Origin: Plasmodium relictum
Lineage: Eukaryota > Apicomplexa > Aconoidasida > Haemosporida > Plasmodiidae
NCBI RefSeq assembly: GCF_900005765.1
Contig: NC_041688.1
Location: 591,341 to 655,340 of the forward strand
Reading direction: 5' to 3'
Length of the DNA: 64,000 nt
This document shows, piece after piece, positions 24,320 through 34,777 of the stretch; the first letter of the stretch is position 1, and each line of letters starts with the position of its first letter. The notes beneath the pieces were generated by a model that was not told where the DNA came from, did no database searches, and saw nothing but the letters and a program-made list of their open reading frames with translations. A program made the position numbers and the translations under genes.

Positions 24320-24883
24320 TTAAGAATTTTTAAATTTTTTGTTTTTCAATTCTAACAAACCAATAAGTATAGTCATTAGTATGCCGCAGAAAGCGATTTG
24401 GATAGGTGGAGAACTTTTTAAGTTTTCATAAATTATCTTGTAATTTCTTTTTTTTCTAAAAAAAAAAGAAAATTTTGAAAAATATATAAAAATATTTAAT
24501 CTTCTTTATAATAAAAGAAATTTTAAATATCTAAATATATTTAATTATAAATATTTTATTCATATATTTTATTCTATATATATTTTGTTTTTTTCAATTT
24601 ACATTTTTTCATTTGATGTGTAATATTTTTCTCTTTCCCTCAAAAAAGAAAAATTATTTTGACATTTTTTCTTAAAAGGATAATATTTATATTTTTTTAT
24701 ACAAATGATATCATGATTCATATTTTGTAACTCATATTTTAATTTATTTTCAGACCATTTTTTTTTTTTATTATTTATCTCACATTCTATATATTCTTCT
24801 TCAACTGTTTTAATATCTGAACATTCGTTAACTTTCTTAGTATTTTCATATATATTATTCACAATAGAGGAAAACAATACCAT
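24320..24883 (-). CDS. Small protein with a C-terminal membrane anchor, two exons
   Basis: 138 residues from exons 24603-24883 and 24320-24455, with phases matching. The N-terminal ~100 residues are charged (EEEYIECEINNKKKKW). Exon 2 supplies a tail with one hydrophobic segment, IQIAFCGILMTILIGLLEL (19 residues), followed by a short basic end KNKKFKNS. That layout is typical of tail-anchored proteins of the ER or mitochondrial outer membrane; the location is inferred. No named family is recognised. Exon 1 alone would end at residue 94 without the membrane segment, so the splice decides the biology. Confidence 0.65.
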
Positions 24884-25805
24884 TTTATTAAAAATTATAA
24901 AAATTTAACTAAAAGAAAATTTTTTTTTTCAAAATTTTTCTTTTAAAAAAGAATTATAAAAAAAAAAATTTTAACTTTTACTATATATTTTTTTCAAAAA
25001 AAAAAAAAAAAAAAAACAGGTTTAAAGCACATTGAAAGATTGTTTTATATGCTAATCATTCCCAAATTAAGAATGTTACAAATTATATAATTATAAAAAA
25101 CACAAAATATAAGATATTAAATAAATTAGGAAAAGAAGTGAAAAAAAAACATTTATGAAAATATAAATTTGAAATATCTTAATATGAAAGCATTGATGTT
25201 AACATGTAAAAAAAAAATTAAATTTGAAGCATTTTTAAGAATATCATATTGAAATAATTTAATATAATTCTACATATTTGGAAAAAGTATTTAGAATAAT
25301 ATAAAAACATAATAATTTATCAGATAACTTAAGCATTTATATATATATATATAATATTGAATACTCTATTAAATATTTTTAATATGAAATTATTTTGTTT
25401 AAAGAAAATTTTGTTAATAATATTTTATCTTTTTTTAACACAAATGGAAATTTTTGATACATTTTAAATATTTGGCTACTTATGATAAAATAATAAAATT
25501 CTAAAAGTATAAAGTATATCTTTTTATATTAATTTTAATGTAAATAAAATAAATTAGTAAAAGTTTTATATGTAAAACATATCTAATTAAAAACATTACT
25601 AAATACTACTTTAGTTGTTTTTAAATAGTTTATATGAGTATGAGTTAAGAAAAAAAAAAAAAAAATAGACTATAATTGTTTTTGATAGTAATAAAAAAAA
25701 TGTATAACTTATTATTATTCTAATAGAATATATTTATTCATTATTTTTGTCTTTATTGTATTTACATATAGAGATATAGTTTTTTATGTATATATAATAC
25801 TTGAA
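24884..25805. other. Divergent intergenic region
   Basis: It lies between the tail-anchored gene (-) and the rhomboid gene (+) and should contain both promoters. AT-rich with poly(A) runs; no supported feature. Confidence 0.5.
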
Positions 25806-27370
25806 ATGGGTTTGATGACAAAAAAAAAAAATTTGCTTGAACTAAAATTTTTTAGAAGAAATTTTTATTCAAGAATTAATTACTGTAAAGAAAGAAAATA
25901 CGATTTGTTAGAAAAAAATAAATACTATTTAAATTATGAAAAGAAAAATGAAATTTTTAATAAAAATAGTATAAGAAAATTTTCCAGATATTCTAATAAA
26001 GGAAAAGATGAAAAGGGAAAGATTTTATTATCACTTATAAAAAAGGATGCATTGAAGAGTTACATAACCAATTTAAATAATAAAATGCAAAATGTTATTA
26101 AAATTGAAGGAAATATTGAAAAATCGATTAATAATTTATATTATAAATTACGTATAAAATATATGTTTTTAAAAAAAAAATATCAAAGTGAAATTTCTAA
26201 ATATAAAAATATATCTTCTAACATATCTATTATTCACATGATCAAAAATGATAGAAAAATAAAACAATTATTAAATAACTTACTAATAAAAAAAAAATAT
26301 TTTTTAAATAATATACACTATTACTTTAAAAATTTTAATAAATCTTATTATAAAAGTTTGTTCTTATATCATTACAGAAAGTCTCCTGTTACATATACGT
26401 TGATGTTATTACATGTTTTAGTTTTTTTATTATGGTTAAAGGCGAAACCAGCAAATAATTATGATTATTTTAGAAAACAATATTTTTCTTCATATGGATT
26501 GACTTTAGATTTTATGTATAAATATTTCTGTTGTAGTTTGCGAAGTTTAAAAGAAAAAAAATTATATACATTAGTAACTTCTTTAATAAGTCATAATACT
26601 ATTCAATCTTTTTTATTAAATACTATATCTTTATATTATATAGGAACCTCTTTAGAAATGTTAATAAATTCTCGAAATTTTATTATCACATATATAATTA
26701 GTGGTATTATATCTGCATATGTGCAACTTCTATATCATAAGAACAATTATAATAATATTTATGTATTTGGAGCAAGTGGGAGTATAAGCTCTATTTTAAT
26801 GACATATACTTTTCTATACCCCAAACAAAATATTTATTTATATGGAATAATCGCATTACCATTAGTAAAAATACAAAATGCACCTAATAATTTTAATATA
26901 AACAAATAAATATATACAAAATACATATACTATTTTCTACAAACTTTTTTTTTTTTTTTCTTTTTAGGCTCTTTTTTCAGGATTATATTTTTTAAATGAA
27001 TTTTACTGTGTATTAAGTGATAAAAAAGATAATACAGGTATACATTTATATATATTATTTCATTATTTATTATAAAGAATCTTAATTATATTTTAAATAA
27101 ATAACTATGGGAAAGTATTATTTTTATATGAATTTATCTTTTATTCACTTATTATTTTTATTTTACATCAATATATATTCTTACTTATATGGCATTTTTG
27201 ATTATAGAATAATTTACATTTAGTTATAAAATATTTACTTTTTTAATTTTATGTTTTTTTTTATATTTTTTTTATTTTTATGTATTCATTTAATAGGTCA
27301 TATTGCTCATTTAACTGGAATGGGTTTAGGGATACTTTATTATTATTATATTAAAAGAAAAATACTTTGA
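25806..27370 (+). CDS. ROM9: Rhomboid-family intramembrane serine protease (ROM9-like)
   Basis: 400 residues from exons 25806-26866 or rather 25806-26864, 26968-27037 and 27297-27370 (1203 nt; phases close with the 26864 end). A basic, hydrophilic N-terminal extension of ~190 residues precedes the membrane core. The catalytic Ser is in FGASGSIS (Ser about 324, the GxSG motif). The catalytic His is in GHIAHLTGMGLG (about 381) in the last exon. SHNTIQSFLLNTISLYYIGT matches the rhomboid His/Asn loop and TM2 region. It cleaves transmembrane substrates within the bilayer; the substrate is unknown. The N-terminal extension could be a transit peptide but has no clear signal sequence. From memory, ROM9 lies between PI3K and CWC2 in P. 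falciparum chromosome 5, which supports the symbol. Confidence 0.85.
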
Positions 27371-28256
27371 TAAATTTTCAGAATTTTTTAAAAAAAAGAA
27401 ATAATTTAAGGAAAATTTAAGTCTATATATATATATACATATTCTTAATTACATATGAATTATGTAAAAAAGTTTCTTCCTTTATTTAGGTGGGTCAAGA
27501 ATATAAAAATATTATATATATTTTTTAATAAAAATAAATAAAAAAGATATTGAAAATGAATTAAAAAAAAAAAAAATCAGGAAAAAAAGAATTTTATATA
27601 TTGTTACATTTACTTATCTATTTTTTTTTTTTTTTTTTTTGACAAAATGAAATAAAAAAAAAATGATTTGCACACTAAGATATAAATACATCGGATTACT
27701 TTAATTTTTCTTAAAAAAATAAAAATATATTCTTTGTGATTTTGATCCCTATATTTATTCGTAGAAATTTTAACGCATATATGTTTTTTGTATTTGTATA
27801 TTTTATTAATAATATCTCTTTCATTTTAATTTTTTTAATTTTTTTTTTATTTCTAAATGAGAAGTTTTTACTAATTTATCATCAAAAAATTCCATAATAT
27901 ATTTTTTTTTTCTTTTTTCACGTGTTATTGTAAAAAGCAAAAATAAAAAAAAATAAAAATTATAAACCATTGTAAAGAATTACAAAACTATTTTCAATTA
28001 AATATTTTTAGAAGTTTTTTTTTGATAATTTTTTTTTAATATATTGATAATTATATATTTATATACATAATCTATATAAGAGAAAAAATATTTTTTTATA
28101 TAAATTTTTTCAGTTTCTTGTTAAAAGCATTTTATAAAATGATTTAAATTAAATTAAATTGAAATCTTATTTTCTTATATATTCATGTTTTCTGTATCTC
28201 CTTTTTTTTAATATTATCTTTATTTTATATAAATTTTTCTTTTCACTTAAGCGAAA
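27371..28256. other. Tandem intergenic region
   Basis: It lies between the rhomboid and CWC2 genes, both on the plus strand. Poly(T)-rich toward the CWC2 start, as expected for a Plasmodium 5' leader. No supported gene. Confidence 0.5.
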
Positions 28257-30611
28257 ATGAGCTTGAAAAGATCATTAAATCATTCAGAAATAGATGATGA
28301 AAAAAAAAAAAAAAAAATTAATACAGAAAAAAATGGTAATGAAGAAAAAAATTGTGAAGTGGAAACATTTAATGAAAAAGAAAATGATAAATTAAATTAC
28401 TTAAAATATAACAGTATCATAAAGATGTCAAACATTTGTTCAAATGATTATATTATTTCTAATAATTTAAATGCAGAGTTAAATTCAAACACAACAAATG
28501 ATAACTACGATGATTGTAAGAAATATTTACAAAATGATAAAGAGAAAAATTCTTGTGACGACAATACAAATTTTACATATGAAAAGAATGAAAACAATAA
28601 AATAAATGACTATATAGAAGAAAAATCTGAAGGAGAAATAAAGAAACAAATGAAAAATAATAGCATAAAGGAAGTTGAATTATTAGATAAAAAACTTACT
28701 GAATCAGACTATAAAATGAATGAAGATGCTAATATAGTTGAAAAAGAAAAAGTAGTAAAAAAAGAACAAAATTTAAAAAATGAAAATTCTTTTAACAATG
28801 AAGAAGAAATAAAAAAAAATGAAACTTCTTCGGACGACAAAGAAGAAATAAAAGAAAATGTAAATTCTTCGAATGATAAAGAAGAAATAAAAGAAAATGT
28901 AAATTCTTCGAATGATAAAGAAGAAATAAAAGAAAATGTAAATTCTTCGAATGATAAAGAAGAAATAAAAGAAAATATAAATTCTTCGAATGATAAAGAA
29001 GAAATAAAAGAAAATGTAAATTCTTCGAATGATAAAGAAGAAATAAAAGAAAATGTAAATTCTTCGAATGATAAAGAAGAAATAAAAAATGAAAACACTT
29101 CGAACGATAAAGAAAGAATTAGTAACAGAACTAATGCTACTGATTACGGAAAGGATAGGGAGGATTATAAGCATAATTATCAAAATTCATATTACAATAT
29201 GTATAATATGAATGTAGAGAATTATATGAATTATCCATATTATTATAATCAATATTATAATGTTATGCAGTCTAATCCTTTTAATAACGATGTAAGTAAA
29301 GAAAATTGTTATAATATTAACGAATTACAAAGAAATAAAAAAGAAAATTTAACTCAAAGAAGTAATTTTGAAAATGAATTTAAAATGGATGAAAATAACA
29401 CATCAAATTTGATGAACAATATTTCTAACGTATATGTGAATAATCCAATAAATAATTCTATGAATAATCAAATTGATTATTCCACAAATAACTATTACAA
29501 TATGTATAATTATAATTATATGAATAATTTGAATTACAATTATTATTATAATATGTATGATAAAGGTTATGATTACACTAAAAATTTAGAAAATAGTATA
29601 AAAAACTATGATTATTGTTCTATTATTGATAAGAGTATAGAATTAATGAAAAAAAGTGATAAAGTAAAAGAAATATTAAAAAACCCAGCAAGATTACAAA
29701 TTACACAAGATGAATTAAATAAAATTGAATACACGGAAGGAAATGAACAATATAATATTTGGTTTGGCAAATATGTAACCGATAGATTTGATAAAAGTTC
29801 AAAAAATACTCCCCGATTTGTTGCAAAATATAAATGTAATCCCTTAAAAGATTCAGGTTATACTAAAGCAGATAAAGTATACAATAGTAAACAGTATTTT
29901 TGTATTTATTTCGCAAGAGGTTGTTGTGCATATGGTCATAACTGCTTATATAAACATCGGATTCCGAATGAAAATGATGAAATAGAATTTGAAGCATCTA
30001 TTGATATATTCGGAAGGGAAAAATTTAATACCTTTAAAGATGATATGACAGGTGTAGGCAATTTTAATAATGATTGTAGAACTTTATTTATTGGAAGTAT
30101 TTATATAAATAATTTAAATGAAGTTTCTGTAATTGAAAAAATTTTATATGATGAATTTATTAATTTTGGGAATATTGATTATGTTAGATTTATCCCTAAT
30201 AAGAATATTGCTTTTATTCAATTTACTAATAGAGTTAATGCAGAATTTGCAAAAGTAGCCATGTCTGACCAACCTATAGAAAATCATTCAACGGCATTAA
30301 CAATAAAATGGGCATATGAATTAAAAAATCAACCACATCATTTAATTCAGTATTATAATAATCCATATATATATAATCAAAATCAAGTTATTTCTTCTAC
30401 TTGGGAAAACTATATTATGCAACAACAATACAATAATGTAATGTTTAGTGATTATAATAATATTAATAATAATAATGCTGCATTTACAGCTCATTATAAA
30501 AAAATTAATGACAGATGTAATAACTTAAGTAATAGTTTAAATAAAATAGATCAAATGTTTGATATGCAAAATAAAGATAACAAAGATGATTCATTTCCAG
30601 TATACATGTAA
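28257..30611 (+). CDS. CWC2: Pre-mRNA-splicing factor CWC2/RBM22-type
   Basis: Core spliceosome protein of the NineTeen-complex group, which contacts U6 snRNA at the catalytic centre (known for yeast Cwc2). A single exon of 784 residues. The N-terminal ~450 residues are low complexity and include seven 13-residue repeats, then an Asn/Tyr/Met-rich stretch. The Torus domain begins near 495 (YNIWFGKYVTDRFD). The CCCH zinc finger is at about 547-568 (CIYFARGCCAYGHNCLYKH). The RRM is at about 605-680, with CRTLFIGSIYI and the RNP1-like NIAFIQFTNRVNAEFA. Yeast Cwc2 is about 340 residues, so the doubled length is the parasite-specific N-terminus. Confidence 0.93.
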   Translation: MSLKRSLNHSEIDDEKKKKKINTEKNGNEEKNCEVETFNEKENDKLNYLKYNSIIKMSNICSNDYIISNNLNAELNSNTTNDNYDDCKKYLQNDKEKNSCDDNTNFTYEKNENNKINDYIEEKSEGEIKKQMKNNSIKEVELLDKKLTESDYKMNEDANIVEKEKVVKKEQNLKNENSFNNEEEIKKNETSSDDKEEIKENVNSSNDKEEIKENVNSSNDKEEIKENVNSSNDKEEIKENINSSNDKEEIKENVNSSNDKEEIKENVNSSNDKEEIKNENTSNDKERISNRTNATDYGKDREDYKHNYQNSYYNMYNMNVENYMNYPYYYNQYYNVMQSNPFNNDVSKENCYNINELQRNKKENLTQRSNFENEFKMDENNTSNLMNNISNVYVNNPINNSMNNQIDYSTNNYYNMYNYNYMNNLNYNYYYNMYDKGYDYTKNLENSIKNYDYCSIIDKSIELMKKSDKVKEILKNPARLQITQDELNKIEYTEGNEQYNIWFGKYVTDRFDKSSKNTPRFVAKYKCNPLKDSGYTKADKVYNSKQYFCIYFARGCCAYGHNCLYKHRIPNENDEIEFEASIDIFGREKFNTFKDDMTGVGNFNNDCRTLFIGSIYINNLNEVSVIEKILYDEFINFGNIDYVRFIPNKNIAFIQFTNRVNAEFAKVAMSDQPIENHSTALTIKWAYELKNQPHHLIQYYNNPYIYNQNQVISSTWENYIMQQQYNNVMFSDYNNINNNNAAFTAHYKKINDRCNNLSNSLNKIDQMFDMQNKDNKDDSFPVYM
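28833..29102 (+). repeat. 39-bp minisatellite inside CWC2
   Basis: Seven tandem copies of a 39-bp unit, the last shortened by 3 bp. They encode NDKEEIKENVNSS with single changes (DDKEE in copy 1, ENIN in copy 4). In-frame, so length change does not break the gene. Antisense frames through it give long meaningless ORFs. Confidence 0.95.
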
Positions 30612-31891
30612 AATGAAGTAAAAAAGGAAATACAATTTAATGAATTAGAGTGAAAAAAAAATAAAAAAGAAAGAAAAATAAAGTTAAATATGGTAAGAAA
30701 GATGAATAAATAGTATTAAATGAAGTCCAATTTTTTTTAATGCAAAAACAAAGGAATCTAAAAAAATAAGGGAACTATTTTATATTAACAATTAAAAATA
30801 TACATATATATATATACATATAAATTGAAAATATATATAAATAATAAAAATATTAAGATATTAATAGAATTGTAAAATAAAAAAAATAGAGGCAAAAGAA
30901 AAAAAACATTCATATTTTTGTATCACTTATATATAAATTTAAATAAAAGAAATGATATATTTATTTCAATTTTTATGAAAACAATTTTTCATAAATTATA
31001 TCGTCTTTTTTTTTCTTTTTTTTTCTTTTTTTTTCTTTTTTTTTTTTTTTTTTTTCTTTATGCTGTTATATTTATAGTTTTTATTAGAAATAATTCAAAT
31101 TTACTATAAGAATCAACAAAAATCCATAAAAGAATTCCAAATGTTATTTAGTGAAAGTAAATGAAAAAATACAAGTACTTAATATTTATGAATTTACGAA
31201 AGAAATTTAGGTATTTATTTCATGTCTTTCTGAAATCTTATTTTAATTTTAAATAATAATAATAATAATAATATATATATATATATTCGTTTTTTTTCCT
31301 TCTTTTTATGTATTTATACATTATAATTTTTTTTTCTTTTATATTTAGGGATGATATAATGATAATATTGTTTTACATAATATATATATATGTTTATTAT
31401 TTTTCAATAAATATTTTTGAAACTTTAAAAAAGAAAAAATGTAGTGGATAAAAATAATTATTTTATAAAATTTTGCAACTTTAATTATTATTAATCCTCA
31501 ATCTTAAAATTTTTTTTTTTTCTTTTGTTTATTTCATTAAAATATTGCCACTTCATCTTTTTCAGTTATTATAAATGAAAAATACAATATCATTTTTATC
31601 TGTTATGATATTATTAAATTAATATACACACAAAAAAAAGAAAAAAAAAAAAATATATATATATACAAGCACCTTTTATTGTATTCGCAAAATATTTCAA
31701 AATAATTCAAAATTAACAAATAGCAGTACCCTTTTTATAATAAAAATAATTTTATACTGCATGTGTCCTAATATATCACTAGAAGTTTTCTTAATTTATA
31801 ATATTACAATTTAAACGACTATACAAATTTATATCAGAATTGACCTTATTTATAAATTTCATTTTTTTTTTTTTTTTTTTTTTTTTTGTAT
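30612..31891. other. Convergent intergenic region with pyrimidine tract
   Basis: It separates the 3' ends of CWC2 and the TAF8-like gene. It includes a C(T)9 period-10 pyrimidine tract at about 31005-31056 and a long poly(T) at 31861-31887. No supported gene; one phenylalanine-rich frame is just the T-run read through. Confidence 0.6.
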
Positions 31892-32860
31892 CTATTCAAA
31901 TGTTTCAAAATTATTTAGAGAGTTAAATAAAAATGATTCTGAGTTTTTAAGGTCTTTTTTTTTTTTCTTATTTTGTATATATATTTCCTTTAATTTTGGT
32001 AATAAATTCAATATTTCAATTTTTTCTTTTGATATATCTTCGTTTGTATATTCTTCTTCTTGATTAAAGTAATCTGAATTTCTTGAATCATCACAGGATT
32101 GATATGATGAAGAAGAGGAAGAGGAAGAAGATGACTTAGATGATAAATTCGATGAAGATAATTCATCACATGATTCTATTTTTTCAATATATCCAATTTT
32201 TTTTTCTTTTGTATTTATAGATAGAGGTATAATGGGCATATGATCATGCATATATTTTTTTTTTAATTTCATAATTTCCTTATATTTTTCAATATTAACA
32301 TTTTCATTTAAAAACAAAACATTAACATTTTCATTTGGTGATGAACAATCCAAAGTTAGATAATTTTTAGTATTTAAATAATTCATATTATTGAATTCAT
32401 TTAAAAAATCAGATTTTTCACTTTTTTTCATACATAAATGTTTATAATATAAATAAGAATTTTGAATAACATTAATATAATTATCTTTTTTTACATTATC
32501 TACTATATCGAATATAAAGTTGTTAAATATATTATACTTCTTTAAAGTATATATTTCATTATATATATTATTAAAAGCTAATTTTAAACAGCATTTTATA
32601 TCAATATAATTAACTACTATACTTCCTCTTAAAGAAGAAAATTTTCTGCAATTTATTCCTATAGTTTTAATTATTTTTATAAAAAAATCAAATAATATAT
32701 CAAAAATCAAATAATTTATCTTTTTGATATTTTTACTGACTAATATAGAACAAATTATTTTCTGAACTATTTCATTATAATAATCTTCTTTTGTATTAGT
32801 AAATGGATTACTATAATATTTTTCAATTTTTTTTGAATCTTTGCACTTATCTATATTCAT
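31892..32860 (-). CDS. TAF8-like protein with bromodomain-associated histone fold
   Basis: 322 residues, single exon. Residues ~28-100 (IVQKIICSILVSK, INYLIFDILFDFFIKII, FSSLRGSIVVNYIDIKCC) fit a three-helix histone fold of the bromodomain-associated (Bromo_TP) kind found in TAF3/TAF8/SPT7. In family members the helices pair with another TAF inside TFIID. A Pro-containing segment MHDHMPIIPLSINT near 200-215 could be the counterpart of the TAF8 C-terminal Pro-rich motif, but that is weak. A run of about ten serines lies near 243-253 inside an acidic/Ser stretch. TFIID subunits are divergent in Plasmodium, so this rests on helix pattern rather than identity. Confidence 0.5.
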   Translation of the reverse strand: MNIDKCKDSKKIEKYYSNPFTNTKEDYYNEIVQKIICSILVSKNIKKINYLIFDILFDFFIKIIKTIGINCRKFSSLRGSIVVNYIDIKCCLKLAFNNIYNEIYTLKKYNIFNNFIFDIVDNVKKDNYINVIQNSYLYYKHLCMKKSEKSDFLNEFNNMNYLNTKNYLTLDCSSPNENVNVLFLNENVNIEKYKEIMKLKKKYMHDHMPIIPLSINTKEKKIGYIEKIESCDELSSSNLSSKSSSSSSSSSSYQSCDDSRNSDYFNQEEEYTNEDISKEKIEILNLLPKLKEIYIQNKKKKKDLKNSESFLFNSLNNFETFE

Positions 32861-34777
32861 TTTTAATTGTAAAAGGTTAAGAAAATTAAATTTTTTTACT
32901 TATTATTTCCTTGTATAAAACTCTATATATTAAACATTATTAAAACTTTTATTAATAGTATTATTCATTTAATGACTGTAGTTTTTATTCAATTTTATAG
33001 TTATATATAGTTTTTTATTTAAAAACTATTTTCTTAAATACACAAAAAAAAGAAAAAAAAAATTGAAAAGAAAAAAATAAAAAAAATGACAAAAATTGAA
33101 AAAATAATCTTAAAAATAAGGTAAAATTAAAAATAAAAAAAATAACTTGAATCTTTTTTTTTTTTTTTTTTTTTTTTTAATTTTACGAGTAAAATCATAT
33201 ACCTTTTTCTATAATTTAATGTAAGAGAACATTTAAATTTATATGTATATATATTAATTTTTATTTTATTTTTTTTTTTTAATGTATGTATTACTTCATT
33301 AATATTTTATCTCATTTTTTTTTTTTTTTTAAATGATTTCTTTAATTTTTCGAAAATTTCTATGAAATTTTTATTTCTTATTTATTTATAAAATATATAT
33401 ATATATATATTATTCTATATATTTTTTTCATTTTTATTCATAATAATAAAAATTATAGTTTAATTATTTTTATATGAATTATTAAAATGTTAACAATATA
33501 GATTTCATTTAGAATGAAATTAAATATTTTATTTTTTTTTTTGTTTTTTTAATAAATTGGATTTTAGTGAAATTATTATTTTGTTTTATTTACTCTTTTA
33601 TTAACCAATATTTTTTTCAAATTAAATTAAAATTCTCTATTTTTATCAAGAATTTTGTTAATTGAAAAGATATACGTTTATTTGTTTATATATAAAGATA
33701 TACAGAAATTAAATTTTTATGTTTAAATATTATGCACACATAATAAAAATATTATTATAAAAAGTTAAAAAAAAAAAAATCAACTCATATAATTATTGTT
33801 TAAAACAATAGACCGAAACAAAATAAAAAAAATAAATTAAAACTTACAGGAAATAATTTAAACTATATAATGTTAAAATGGAATAAAAACAAGATATATT
33901 AAAGATACATTGTTAAAATTAAAGAAAAAAAATTTTAATATAAAAAACTTAAAAGGAAATGTAAAAAGTAAATATAATATTAAAGCATATAGAAACAAAT
34001 GAATAAAATAAATATGAGAACAGTTGAAATCTGTATTATTTTTTAGTATATTATGAAGTATCATATTTGTTAAACACGAAAATATAATATTCAGAATAAT
34101 AAAAATAATTTTTTTTTTTTTTATAGTAATTTTTTTTATAACCCTAAAAAATGTATAATGAATTGATTTATTTTTGTAACAATTTATATCACAGACATAT
34201 TTTGCTATAATAAATAAAAAGAAAATGTATATAAAGAATTAATTTAATAATATATATATTCAGCATATTGTTTTAGATAAAATATATCATTTATTTTTTC
34301 TTTTTTAATTAGACAAAAGTTAGAAAAAAATAAAAACTGAAAAATTAAATAAAATTTGTATTAGAATTACAGTTATATTCTTTTATTCTATTATTTTAAT
34401 TTTTTACTATTAATTAAAAAGTTTTATGAATATTTGATAATTAAAATGTATTTTATTTTTATAAATCTACTATAATATTTTAATTATATTATTTATAGAA
34501 ATTAGTAAAAATAATAGTACATAAATATATAATTAATAAATTTTTTATAAACTATATAAATGCTATTAAAGTTCATATCTAAAAAAAAAAAATTCTTATA
34601 TTAATAAACTTTTAATTGTATGTATATTTTTTTTTCTTTTTCTTTTTTTTTTCCTTTTTTTTTTTTTTTTTTAGATTAAAATTATTTTATTTAATTGGTT
34701 CGAAAAGGAGTGTTCATATTTTATGAGTCGTTTTATTTATAATAAAAAACAAGAAAAAATAAAAAAAAAAAAAGAAA
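32861..34777. other. Divergent intergenic region, 1.9 kb
   Basis: Holds the promoters of the TAF8-like and inositol phosphate kinase genes. Long poly(T) at 33154-33178 and 34661-34672, with other homopolymers. A hydrophobic frame at 33873-34064 (-) is not convincing. Confidence 0.5.

Noticed and set aside
25806-26909. Rhomboid gene as a single exon ending at 26909
   Set aside because: It would lack the catalytic His. The GTAAAA donor at 26865 joins two further exons in phase and restores it; the first exon therefore ends at 26864.
28709-29183. Two minus-strand frames with repetitive Phe/Ser/Ile sequence
   Set aside because: Antisense reads of the 39-bp CWC2 minisatellite.
30918-31109. Plus-strand 63-codon frame
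   Set aside because: Its core is the poly(T) tract read as Phe.
33873-34064. Minus-strand 63-codon hydrophobic frame
   Set aside because: Composition equals background and no partner exons fit.
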